Source: Lumnitzera littorea (lineage: Eukaryota > Streptophyta > Magnoliopsida > Myrtales > Combretaceae). Taken from it: a stretch of DNA of 64,000 nt. Below the pieces are notes generated by a model. It worked only from the letters and a program-made list of their open reading frames with translations, ran no database searches and had not been told where the DNA came from. A program made the translations under genes and the position numbers. Location of the stretch: assembly GCA_024138015.1 (NCBI GenBank), contig JAMXBB010000011.1, forward strand, positions 38,673,557-38,737,556. Direction: 5' to 3'. Of this stretch, positions 22,301 through 33,116 are shown piece after piece. Every line of letters begins with the position of its first letter. Position 1 is the stretch's first letter.

Positions 22301-25300
22301 GAAAATAAAAAAAATAAAGAAATTAATATTTTTGCCTTAAAAATTCTTAATATATAATCTAACAGATACAGAAGGAAGACAAATAGAGCTAAAAGTAAAC
22401 TTTTCCCATTTTTTTTTAAAGGCTGTAAATTAAAGAAAACCAAACATTTCAACTCATTTTAAGGTATTAACAGTATAAAATAAAATATATAATTTTCTTT
22501 GTAAATTTTGTTATTAAAGTTGAAACTTGAATAAAAATTATAAATATAAAATAAGAGATTGACAGAGAAAGAAAGAGATAAAAAATTGGAATATGATAGA
22601 ATAGATATTGTAATGCCTTAATAATTGATAGTTTATAAAAGATTAGTTGTATTTTTTTTTTAATTTTTTAGTTCATTCCACTCAAATGTATAGATTCGAT
22701 AAACTCGGTCAAAAACATAAATTTATATCGAGTTTATATATAAATTCGGCTAAAAACATAAGTTTCTATTCGTAAAAAAATTATACACTTAAGTTAATTT
22801 GGAAGAATCATTTAAAATTGTAAACTTATAAAATCGTATGGATAAAATTGTGATTTTGATAACTATGAATAAGTTAATGTGATAATAAGATACTTTATGA
22901 AAAACCAAATTACTAACATGCTTACTCCTGAGGCTCACAATTGGCAATGGATGGAAGAGGATATAATGAATGACATGGTTTGTGCTACTAAAATATAATA
23001 CGCTCTGGACTTTATATTTGATTATTTGGAGAGAGCCAAATGAAATGGAGCTTCCCGGTAGGTGTACATTAAGAAGCTTTCTTAATGACTCTAAAAGTTG
23101 TAAACATAAGGAAAATCCACACGCTTTTAAGATTCGAGCTCATGATTTGACCTTTATTTTCCCAGTTAAAATACAATAGTAGCTGTGTAATCACTAATCA
23201 GCCATGCACGATAGCGAAATTGAGACCAAAATAGAAGCCTGGATTACATGTTTGGTTCGGATGACGCCAGCCAAAAATGAGATCGGACGGTGCATGTTTT
23301 TAATCTAGGCAACCGTGAAAAGTGTCAAATCTACCGCGTCTTTTTTGGAAGTTACCACTACTAGCTTTTGTAACATTTGAAGTGTCACTATCCTCTACCA
23401 GCTCCACCCAAAAGCTTACTATATCTTACACCGGGTACAAATCCCACTTGATTCAAAGTGGACCAAGGGTCTCTAAATCTGGTAAGAAAATGCATTAGGC
23501 CAGTAGGCGTTGGCAATTCAAGACGCCTCTCATTAGTTTTTCGGTGGAATTGATGGGAAAGGGTGATATTGCTCCATACCAAATGTTAGTTACAATGATA
23601 TTTAGCGAAAGAAAAGGGCCAAAATTTGAAATTTAGATATGAGAACTCATTTAGTTTTATCTGATTAGAACGGTAAACCCTTTTTAGCTTTTAATATAGC
23701 TAGAATTTTATGTGAAATATTTACACATTCTTCAAAGTGATAAAATCATGTGGAAATTTGATACATATTCTATTATATTTTCAAAGCTTCCATCTTGAAG
23801 GCATAAATTCCTTCTCATTTCACAACCATTATACGATGTTTATAAATATTTGATCTTTTTACTTGCAGGTCGTTTATATTTTGGTGATCAACTGCTTTTG
23901 TTGTGAATTTCATTTTCTATCATCATTTATAATTAAACATTTTTAATTGGTGTTGATTGCTAGAATAAGGGATTAGTTATAATTATCGTAAATTATTGTA
24001 AACACTGAGACCTACTACTAAACTTGTAAATAAAGTTTAATACATTATATGTAAGGGATTTTCTATTATAAAGAAGATGGAAATGATTGAAAGCCCATAT
24101 AACTTTTCGGATTTACATAATAAACGGTTATTTATAAAGTTCATATTTTACATTAAAGTATGAACTTGAATAAACATGTAAAACCAACAATATATAAATA
24201 TAAATATAAATATAAATATATATATATATATAAGATTCAATTGAAGATATTCAATGGATAATTTTTTTTCCTCCAAAAACTGAATCAATTATCTAAATAA
24301 TTCAATGTATAAATCATGTAAAGCTTAAGTAAGCTTGTGAGATTTAACACCAACCCACCACCACAATCCTCTATTTACAAGGTAATGGAAAATATCATTT
24401 TTGGATAAATTATCCCTATTCTATATAAATCAATTTGAAAAGTAGGATTGCTGAAAGATCAGTCATCCTCACTCCCCAAGATGTGATTGTCATTTTATTT
24501 TAAAGGTTGTTGTTTCATTAGATTTCTATTATTACTTTATTCTCTCTCTTTCTCTGAGGCACTCTCTCAACCATAATTGTTCTCGGGGCACCATCTTTGA
24601 TGATGTCGCTTCCAATTAAACATCACCATGCCGACTCCATATTATCACTACCATCACTATTATGATACCCATTCGACGAAAACGACCAAAATTGCCTCCT
24701 TCTTTATAAGCCTTGCCGCAAGCTTAAAGGTGAAAACCTCTACATTTTTACATAACATCCATCCATGGCACCAAATTGTAAGCACGTCCAGTTGCAGCCC
24801 AGACGTGCTTAGTGTCTTCTATATACCAAAAAGTCAATTGTAGCTACCAATATAACCGATTCAATCTATTAGCAACAAGACTTTGACATAAACACCCTTT
24901 AGGGAGATGTCGTGTGCTAGAACATCCGAAAGCACAATTTTACATATTATTGACACCTCAATTTTGTCCTCTCTTATTTTAGTTTTTGGTAGGTTTACAG
25001 AAAGTAAAAAAAAAAAAAATGTAAAACCTGGAAAATTTAGAGAAGATATAAAAAAAAAAAAAGTTAAAAAATTAGAAAAAACAAGAAGTGTAAGTGTCAA
25101 AGTCTAGTCAAAGTGTTTTTCTGCGTCAAAAAGGATAATTTCATAACTAGAGATGTATATGAGATTTGATTAATTATGAGCTTTTGGAAAAAAATATTAA
25201 GTATACTAGAAATAAATATTTTTGAATTTAGTCCTAGTTAAATATCTTTGAAATCATAAAATTTATTCAATTTAAGTTAATCATATCTTTAAACCGTGTT

Positions 25301-26160
25301 TTGATTAAACTTAAATTGATTATTTTATAAGAAATTGAATTTTGAATTGATTGTATTTAAAACAAACTGGAATATCAACACTTATCAAAATAAACTAAAC
25401 TTAAAAAATTCTCTTTGCAGATTTTTTTTTTATTATTTAATTATCTCAAGAATAATTCAATTGTGTCAAGAACGGATTGAAACCGAACCAAGTTCAAGCT
25501 TTTAGATCCATCATCAGATAAATGGTTAAAGGATAGTATTAGGGGATAGTTTGGAATAGTCATATTCGTTGGTTCGATCAAAGCCAAGTGCATGTGACCT
25601 TCAACCTTTGCACAGGGTCGACACTGATTGAAAACACAGAGAAATCCGGCGAGCTTCACGTGACATCTACGTAAAATATTACATTTTTTAATGAAAATTG
25701 ATGCAAATCTAATAAACTATCTATCAAAATTTAGAAATATTTGAAAGATTTGCATTAATAACAACAAACTAGAGATTTGATAGAAATTAAAGAGCTTTAG
25801 GCTTATCCTCCATTCGACAAGCTCAATTCAATCTAATCCCAAGCTCCAAATGATTCAAATTGCACCATTATAAATAGAAGAGCTTCGGTAACTAGAAAAG
25901 GGATCCAATTTCACTTCAATTCACATAAGTCAAGCCCCACCATCAGTTTTTCTCTCCAACCTCGTAGGCGAAACTCCACCACCTTCTCTCAAGTTTTGCA
26001 TTTCTATAGTATAAATTTGGAAAAAATATATTGAAATTGTGCATTCTCAAAAAATTTTATAAAATTAGCGCATGCCTTCATTATTCATTTTTTTTTTTTA
26101 ACTGAAGATGCACCTCCTTATATTGTAGAAAAGGCGCATAGAGGAATTACGCCTTTCCTA
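22301..26160. other. Unassigned region between gypsy pol and MULE
   Basis: No gene identified. Notable pieces: a 46 bp-scale imperfect duplication at 22700-22770 (AACTCGGTCAAAAACATAA type); a locally GC-richer patch 23170-23580; a (TA)n tract near 24195-24232; a CT-rich stretch at 24540-24575; a perfect hairpin at 24779-24811; and a plus-strand TATAAATAG with pyrimidine-rich downstream sequence at 25869-26010. A 71-residue open frame at 24628-24843 has no motif I know. Confidence 0.4.
24779..24811. repeat. Perfect 10 bp hairpin
   Basis: TAAGCACGTC at 24779-24788 is exactly complementary to GACGTGCTTA at 24802-24811, with a 13-base loop. Its function is unknown. It stands out because its stem is not AT-only. 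Confidence 0.6.
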
Positions 26161-26164
26161 TAAC

Positions 26165-26194
26165 AAGGAAGGCACAAGGCAAGAATGCGCCTTC
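26165..26194 (+). repeat. Candidate left inverted repeat of MULE
   Basis: Matches the reverse complement of about 33076-33114 with small gaps (AAGGAAGGCAC... and ...TGCGCCTTC). It lies outside the transposase and the subterminal array. Moderately convincing because the region is rich in related short palindromic words. Confidence 0.45.
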
Positions 26195-26729
26195 AATGTT
26201 ATTGGGAAAGCATGATTCTCCTACGTGCCTTCCATTCAATATATATACCCTTGTTTCACCTTCCTCTTTCATTTGCATCACTTTTAAATATTAAAAATCT
26301 TGAAAACCTCTAATATCCTACCTTGAAGCGATAACTTGGCATTATTTTTCTTCTCCGAGCAGCAGCATTTTCAACAATATTGTATATAACTATCTACCAT
26401 CTTTGTTTTGCAATAATTTTTTTAAATTATTAATTATATTGTATTTACAGCTATATTTATGTTGTACATGTAAAATATAGTTATATAATAATTCTTGTAG
26501 TATTTATATTTTCATAACATGTATGTTTAATTATGTTTATTATTCTTAATTTTGTGTTATGTATAATTTTGGTAGTTATATAAGTTGTGTGGTTACATAG
26601 AAATATATATATGTGACTTATATATGGTATGTGATTTTATTGATATATTAGTTACAGCACACCAAGAAATGAAATCGTGTAAAAGATTATAGTTATAGTA
26701 TGAGATAAATTGGTATACGTAGAAGCATA

Positions 26730-27510
26730 ATTGTATAAGTGCGATGACATGCCCTACCGACACTGAGATGAAATTATGTGTGTACGACGAGATGCCCCGC
26801 CGAAAAATAATGTCGTATGGGAGCGCGCAAGTTATAGTGTGAAGTTATAGAGTTTGATAAGATGCTACACTGAAAAGTAAAATTATGTGGGTATGATGAG
26901 ACACCTTGTCGAGATGAAATTGTGTAGATATGATAATACACTTGATCGAGATGAAATTGCACGGGTGCGATGAGACGCCCCACCGAAAAATGAAATTATA
27001 TCGGTGTGATGAGACGTCCCATCAAAAAATGAAGTCATGTAGGAGCTTACAATTATAGTATGAATTTACAGAGTGTGATATAATATGCCCCATTGAGAAG
27101 AAAAATTGTGTAGGTACGATAAGATGCCCTATTGAGATGAAATTGTGTAGGAGAGATGAGATACTTCGCTGAAAAACATAGTCGTGTGGGAACTTACAAT
27201 TATATTATGAATTTATAGAGTATGATAAGATGCTCCATCGAGAAGTAAAATTGCATGGGTGCAATGACACACCTCACTAAGATGAAATTGTATAGGTACA
27301 ATGAGACACCTCACTGAAAAAACACAGTTGTGTGAGAGCTTATAGTTATATTGTGAGTTTATATAGTGTAATAAAATACCCCACCGAGAAGTAAAATTGT
27401 GTGGGTATGATGATACGGCCCATTGAAAAATGAAGTTATGTGGGAGCTTACAGTTACAGTGTGAAGTTATGATGCCTCACTGAGAAATGAAATTGTGTTG
27501 GTGCTGTGAA
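26730..27510 (+). repeat. Modular subterminal repeat array of MULE
   Basis: Nearly 800 bp made of about 38-40 bp units with the core GATGAGACGCCCCACCGA, then GATGAAATTGTGTGGGTGC-like sequence. A second, longer module (GGGAGCTTACAATTATAG... through GAGTGTGATA) is inserted at about 26818, 27050, 27187, 27333 and 27440, giving a higher-order pattern. The units differ by substitutions. The array lies between the left end and the transposase start, where MULEs often carry transposase-binding subterminal repeats. It is not coding. Confidence 0.8.
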
Positions 27511-27568
27511 CCATGCAAAATCATATGGGCTTTACTGATTTTATCATTCATGATTCAACAGGTCGTTA

Positions 27569-30344
27569 ATGGTTGATTACGTAAAGATAATTGTGTATGT
27601 AGGTGGGAATATTGTAAATGAAAGTAACGGTCCACAATATGATAGGAACCTAGTAAAAAAGTTGAAGATAAGAAAGGATTCCAACTACAACCATTTTCTT
27701 CAACAGATTTGTACAAGTATCGGAGTTAATCCTTGTTATTATGAGAGAGATGTTTCGTATACTTTGATAGTTATTACAGATGATGACGATATAGAAAATT
27801 TATAGAAATGGCCAATGCATTTAGAGAAAACTAGATACAAGAGATATATGTTAGGGTTTCCAATTAGCTTAGTAAGACTATTGCCCATAGAACTTTACGG
27901 GTTGGGTCTTCCAGTTTTTCTCAACCTTGTGTGTAGCAAACCAATGAAGATAACCCTATGTATGATGAACTGAAAAATTATCCAGTTGAAGACCCTACTT
28001 TTGGTGAAGGTGGTGTAGATGAAGAGACAATTGATACAAAAATAGGGTCAATCTAATAAGATGATCCGAGTTACGACCCTATTGAAGACATAATTCCAAT
28101 AAGACTTAGAATTGAGGTTGAAGACCCTACTTTTGGTGAAGGTGGTGTAGATGAAGAGGCAGTTGATACAAAAATAGGGTCAATCTTACAAGATGATTCG
28201 AGCTACTACCTTATTGAAGATATGATTCTAATGAGACTTAAAATTGAGGTTGAAGGGGAGCATGTAGGGGTTAAATATGAAGTAGATGATGAAATTGTAG
28301 AGGTTGAAAACACTATAGATTATGTGGTCACGTCAGAGTATATATCAAGTAGCATTCCATCTAAACCTCAGTTTACTGCTAGCCAGGGGATTAAGATGGC
28401 TCCCCAATATAATCAGTCTAGGATGCTGACATCCCATGTTAGAGATTCAATTCTATATATGAATATTGGCAGTGATAGTGGTTATGTGGAATTCGAGGAG
28501 GAGATGGATGTAGAGAGTAGTAATCAGGTTGACGGCGTGAATTTATTTGTCGGACAATGCTTCAGTACGAAGGATGAGCTTATTAACAACGTTAAAAAAT
28601 ATCACATTAACAACCATTGTAACTACCACATCAATCAATCAAAACTGAACCTATGGGTTGTTTATTATAGAGAGAAGGATAATGGATGCAAGTTGAGGCT
28701 AAGGGCATCGTATAAAAGTTTAATGGGGCTATTCGTCATAACATTTTTTGAGAGTCCACATACTTATGTCAACCCCGATGTGATGTAAGACCACAGACAG
28801 ATAGATAGTAGATTTATGGCCAATTGCTTCATTACTAATGTTAAAGAGAATCCTGATATAAAAATTGTAAACTTGTAAGCAAACATTTTAAACATCTTTG
28901 GTTATAATGTGACTCGAAAGAGAGTTTGGGATGCAAAGAGAAAGGCCATGGAGATGGTACATGGCAATTAGGAGAAAGCATACAACGAGCTTCCTATTTT
29001 GTTAAACGAAATCAAGATATCAAAACCTAGCATTAAGGTGGTGTGGGGATTGAGGGGATCCTCTGAGCCTGGTGTTTCGATAATGAAGTGGGTCTTCTAG
29101 ACATTTGGTCCGTGCATACACGTATTTAGGTATTGTAGACCAATGGTTTGTATTGATGGAATATTTTTGTATGGGAAGTATGGTCATGTACTGTTGATCG
29201 CTTGTTCTATGGATGAAAATAATTGTATTGTCCCTTTGGTGTTTGCGCTCGTTGATAAGGAGTTCGTAGAGACTTGGGCTTGGTTTCTCAAAAGATTGAA
29301 GTAATTCGTTATGAATGGTCGAGAGGAGATAATTTGCTTAATTACAGATAGGCACTCAAGTATCGAGAATGCACTCGACAAAGCAGAAGTTGGTTAGAAG
29401 GAACCATTTACGGTTTGGAGATAATGCATACGGCATGTTGCTAGCAATTTCAATAAGGCACATAAGAACCAATTGTGCAAGAAGTTTGCTACTGTTGCTG
29501 CAATATAAGCACAACCTAAGAAATTTAAACACTTAATCGATTAGATGGTGTAAGTTAAGGAGAATGCCCCATTGTGGTTTTCACCATTTGACAAGACCAA
29601 ATGGACGTTATCTTATGACGGTTTTTATCGGTTTGTATATATGACATCCAACATCGTTGAGAGCTACAATGCTGTTTTGAAAGGTAATAGAGGATTGCCT
29701 CTAACTTCACTCATAAAGAAAATTTTCTATAACTGTATCGATTATTGGGAAAGAAGAGTCAAACAAGCGAAGGAAGGAATGGATGCGAGGTAAGTCAATA
29801 TGAAGTATGCTGTAAAAAAAAAAAACTAAAAATGTAGGCCAAGCGAGCTCTAACACATTCTATCAAGCAATACAGCCGTGACAATGGGATATGGGAGCTG
29901 AAGATAGGCTAGAGGCGCGAAGCAAATAGAGTAATGAAACTAGGCGGATGAATACATATTGTAGACACAAATAGAATGACGTATTCATGTAGGAAATGGT
30001 AAATCTATAGGATCCTGTGCTCACATGCAATAAGAGCACTTAATTCTATTCGAGTAACTACTGGTCAGTACATTAGCGTATGGTATACGTAGTCCCGTTA
30101 GTTAGATATTTATGCTAGACACTTTATGCCAATAGGTGATGAATTAAATAGGCTCCGCTTCGATTACCCATTCTTCATACCTAACGGGAAACTGAAATGT
30201 GGTTTGAGTAAACCAAGGAAAAAGAGATTCCATATGGAGATGAACTTAAGGGAGCTTGCCAATAAGAGCAGGTGTAGCGTATATAGAATGGAAGGATACA
30301 ATAGGAGAAGGTGTCCTCTACTTAATAGAAATGATATAGACTGA
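27569..30344 (+). pseudogene. MuDR-type MULE transposase, degenerate
   Basis: DDE-type nuclear transposase. The N-terminal part (27569-27805) has VKIIVYVGGNIV...FLQQICTSIGV and an acidic end. After one frame change near 27800 the frame stays constant to 29793. The MuDR N-terminal domain is at about 28530-28760 (LFVGQCFSTKDELINNVKKY...GCKLRLRA). The catalytic domain begins near 29090 (TFGPCIHVFRYCRPMVCIDG, LYGKYGHVLLIACSMDENN) and continues with ICLITDRHSSIENA, RHVASNFNKAHK and TSNIVESYNAVLKG (29650-29690). After another frame change come a SWIM-like finger (29979-30060, Tyr for its first Cys, then CSH) and a zinc knuckle (30270-30320) with Cys and His replaced by Tyr. Eleven or more in-frame stops fit TGG-to-TAG or CAA-to-TAA changes. 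AG/GTAAGT at 29788-29793 could be a splice donor explaining the last frame change. Confidence 0.85.
27985..28248 (+). repeat. In-frame 132 bp tandem duplication in transposase
   Basis: Two copies, 27985-28116 and 28117-28248, encode a duplicated 44-residue acidic segment starting VEDPTFGEGGVDEE. Copy 1 has two successive TAA codons at 28054-28059 where copy 2 reads TTA CAA (Leu-Gln). The duplication keeps the reading frame. Confidence 0.85.
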
Positions 30345-30444
30345 TATACAAGTGTTGTTTTCTTACATTAAATTACATATCATATAATGTTATGCTTTCA
30401 TAAGTCAATGACATAACATACTTTTTTATTGTTTTGTTGGTTAG
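30345..30444 (+). other. Short spacer between MULE transposase and PMD gene
   Basis: About 100 bp, T-rich toward its 3' end, and ending TTGTTGGTTAG directly before the PMD ATG. That is a good splice-acceptor shape, so the PMD start codon may open a second exon behind a non-coding exon or intron. Confidence 0.4.
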
Positions 30445-32559
30445 ATGGATCCAGGACCGAATGACCCATTGGTATTACATAGACAAGGACGACATCGATC
30501 GCAGGACGTATGGGATCGTCAGGTATGTTTTCATATTAAATCATCTATTAATCTTTATAATTCAATAATTTTATAGTGTTGTATTGAAATTGAATCTAAT
30601 ATTACAAGGAGGTGCGCACACTATGGTTCGTTGAATGGAGTCCAACCTGCAGAAGGGCACGTCCCAGATACCATTGGACAATCACTTCAAGACCGACCTT
30701 GTTGATGCTGGTTTCTTGGAGGTCACACGACTACCATTCATTTAGATCGATCATCACCTCATCACGGCATTTGTCAAGAGGTGGAGACCTGAGACCCACA
30801 CCTTCCATATGGCACATGGGGAGATGACGATCACGCTACAGGATATAGAGGTTCTGTTCGATCTTCATGTGGATAAGGCTATGGTGATTGGGCCTACGCA
30901 GTTAATATGACCTTAGATAGCTAAGGGATTATTAGGAGACTACCCTACCGACAGTACTAGTAGAGGGGGACGCATTAGTTTGCATTGGTTACAAAATAGA
31001 TTTAGAGTTTTTCCTGTAAGTACAGATGAGGAGACCATTCATCGGCACACCTATGCATACATTCTGCAGTTGTTTGGTGGATTTTTATTTGTAGATAAAT
31101 CTTCATCCCTCATTCATATGATGTTCCTACCCATCTTAGAGTATTTCCCATATGCAGTGATGTTTAATTGGGGATCAACTTGTTTGGCTTAGTTGTATCA
31201 CTGGTTATGTAGGGTAGTACGATCAAGAGCACAAGAAATTTGAGGCACCACCATACTACTGCAAATATGGGCTTGAGATCATTTCCCCCACATTGTACCA
31301 CGAACCAAGTCCGGCTTCACCATATTAAAGGGCCTACCACTAGCTGTTAAGTGAGCCATATCACGAGACACTACATATCATGCTACATATGTTGTAGATG
31401 CGTATCGAATAACATTTGATCTGCAAACAAGTAGACAGGTATGTATTTTTTCAATTTTGTTTCTATTATTGATCTTTATTGAAAAATTAAGCATTATTAA
31501 TACACTTTCTTTGCAAATGCATAGTAAGTCGTATGAGAGCCATACTCAAATGATCTTATTAATCTCCTACCGCTGTTTTGCAGTACTAGTCAAGCTATCT
31601 AGGCGGCCAAGGTTCTACTGATATGTTTCCACATCGTGGAGTTTTATTTCCCTGACCATATTCTATGGTAGTTTGGAGGATTTCAGATGATACCAGTTAA
31701 CTTTCTTACAAATGATGAGCTACATCATATTGACCTTAAAGGTAGGGCAGACATAGACTGGTCGATCACCCATCAGGGATACATATCGACCTGGGTAAAC
31801 CGCTATGTATGGGTTGTCGATATTCAGAGACCAAGGGGTTACCCATCATGGGGTTATGATAGGATACTTGGTAAGGTTTCCTTCTATTTATCTTATTTTA
31901 TTTTTTCTCAAAGTAATCTATATGAATATAACTTGAACTATTTCATTAACTGTAGACGAATACTCTACGTCGGGCAAGGTTAGTAGATGATGTCCATATT
32001 GCTCATCATATCATTGATGGTGGGCTTCACCGTATCGAGGAGCATGGCAGTTTGATATTATTTCCCGACCAACCAGCTAACCCCACTCTTATACTTGCCC
32101 CTCCACTGCGTGCAAGACCTAAAGTTTACACGAGAGGCCATCGACCAGCACAAATACATGGTCGGGGATATGATACTGATTCAATGCCATCGGGATCTCG
32201 CCATTCCATTGACTTGAGCGAAATTAGTAGCAGTACACCACCTGCTTATACCTCCAGTTCAAGCCATACCTCATTCAAAACTCTTGATGCTTGCGTGTGG
32301 ATGTATTTGAAGCTAATACCACCAACTCCCTATAAACATCGTACAGGATAACTTCAGACAGTACACATAAATAAAACCGACACCCAACTACCTTCATCAC
32401 CGCCTACTCTAGTTCTTCATGTAAATTTCGCTGATACTCCTCTACAACCATGTGAGCCCTAGTCATCTGAACCTCAGTCATTAGAGGGTCCATCTACTCG
32501 CAGACCATTATTATTAGCTCATTTCGAAAAACAATTAACTAGATCTAGAAAGAAATAGT
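30445..32559 (+). pseudogene. Plant Mobile Domain (PMD/MAIN-like) gene, four exons, degenerate
   Basis: Exon 1 (30445-30522) starts MDPGPNDPLVLHRQGRHRS, typical of MAIN-like proteins, and ends at GT (30523). Exon 2 (about 30609-31438) has, after an early frameshift, LITAFVKRWRPETHTFHMAH, GEMTITLQDIEVLFDL and YAYILQLFGGFLFVD...STCLA, then LLQIWAWDHFP. Exon 3 (31525-31870) has EPYSNDLINLLP, VLLICFHIVEFYFPDH and GRADIDWSITHQGYISTWVNR. Exon 4 (31956-32559, one frameshift near 32345) has a Ser/Thr/Pro-rich tail ending in RSRKK. Introns 31439-31524 and 31871-31955 have GT...AG ends. PMD proteins MAIN and MAIL1 act in transcriptional silencing and meristem maintenance in Arabidopsis, and PMDs also occur in transposons. 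Several stops replace expected Trp or Gln codons. Confidence 0.85.
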
Positions 32560-33075
32560 TGTAAATAACTATATTTATATTACTCAACAATTATTACTCA
32601 CTGTGTATATGGTTTTTATAAATTATTTTTCATATTATATTGCTATTTCCTTAATACTGATTATTTATTGTATGTATTTACATATATATACACACTTATT
32701 TTTTATACTATAGCTACTTTCAATAAGTTTAGTTGGTAAATTAATTAGTAAATCATTTAAGTCGACCCGTTATATTAATATTTCTAGTAGGAAGTACACT
32801 TAACGAGAGGTAATATAAAGCGTAAATTTAACTTAGAATAGGAATTGGCAATTAACTTGTCATTTTCAAAATATTTAATTATGAATAGTTTTAAGTGTCT
32901 ACTAAATGTGTGTAGTAGTGATATTGAATATACGTGTTATTGGATATTGAAAGGGCATAAAAGAGATGTACATCTATATAATAACTTAACTATTAAAATA
33001 AAAAAATTTAAAAATAAATAAGAAAAATAAAATAAACTGAAAACGTGCATATAAAGCATGCCTTCCTTAGATACC
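32560..33075 (+). other. 3' non-coding end of MULE
   Basis: AT-rich sequence after the PMD gene with no frame. A stretch of ATATATATACACAC type lies near 32680. It leads to the candidate right terminal repeat. Confidence 0.5.
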
Positions 33076-33116
33076 GAAAGCGCATGCTTTCTTTGCACCT
33101 TATGTGCCTTCCTTAT
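33076..33116 (-). repeat. Candidate right inverted repeat of MULE
   Basis: The reverse complement reads AAGGAAGGCACATAAGG...GCATGCGCTTTC, matching the left candidate at 26165-26194 with gaps. A further GCATGCCTTCC lies just inside at 33057-33067. Confidence 0.45.

Larger units (their letters stand above)
26163..33116 (+). mobile_element. Degenerate Mutator-like (MULE) element with PMD second gene
   Basis: Seven-kilobase unit holding a modular subterminal array, a MuDR-type transposase and a PMD gene, both on the plus strand. Candidate inverted ends share AAGGAAGGCACA...AAGG...TGCGC.TTC: direct at 26165-26194 and reverse-complemented at about 33116-33076. Both ends contain several GCGCATGCCTTCC-like words. 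The exact termini and a 9 bp target duplication were not located. Mutator transposases excise and reinsert DNA between terminal inverted repeats. This copy cannot do so because the genes are full of stops. Confidence 0.65.

Noticed and set aside
24628..24843. 71-residue open frame with Tyr/His-rich start
   Set aside because: No recognisable domain, no conserved partner and no promoter; expected by chance at this length.
26730..27510. CRISPR array
   Set aside because: Units are contiguous and diverged, without unique spacers, and the DNA is a plant transposon.
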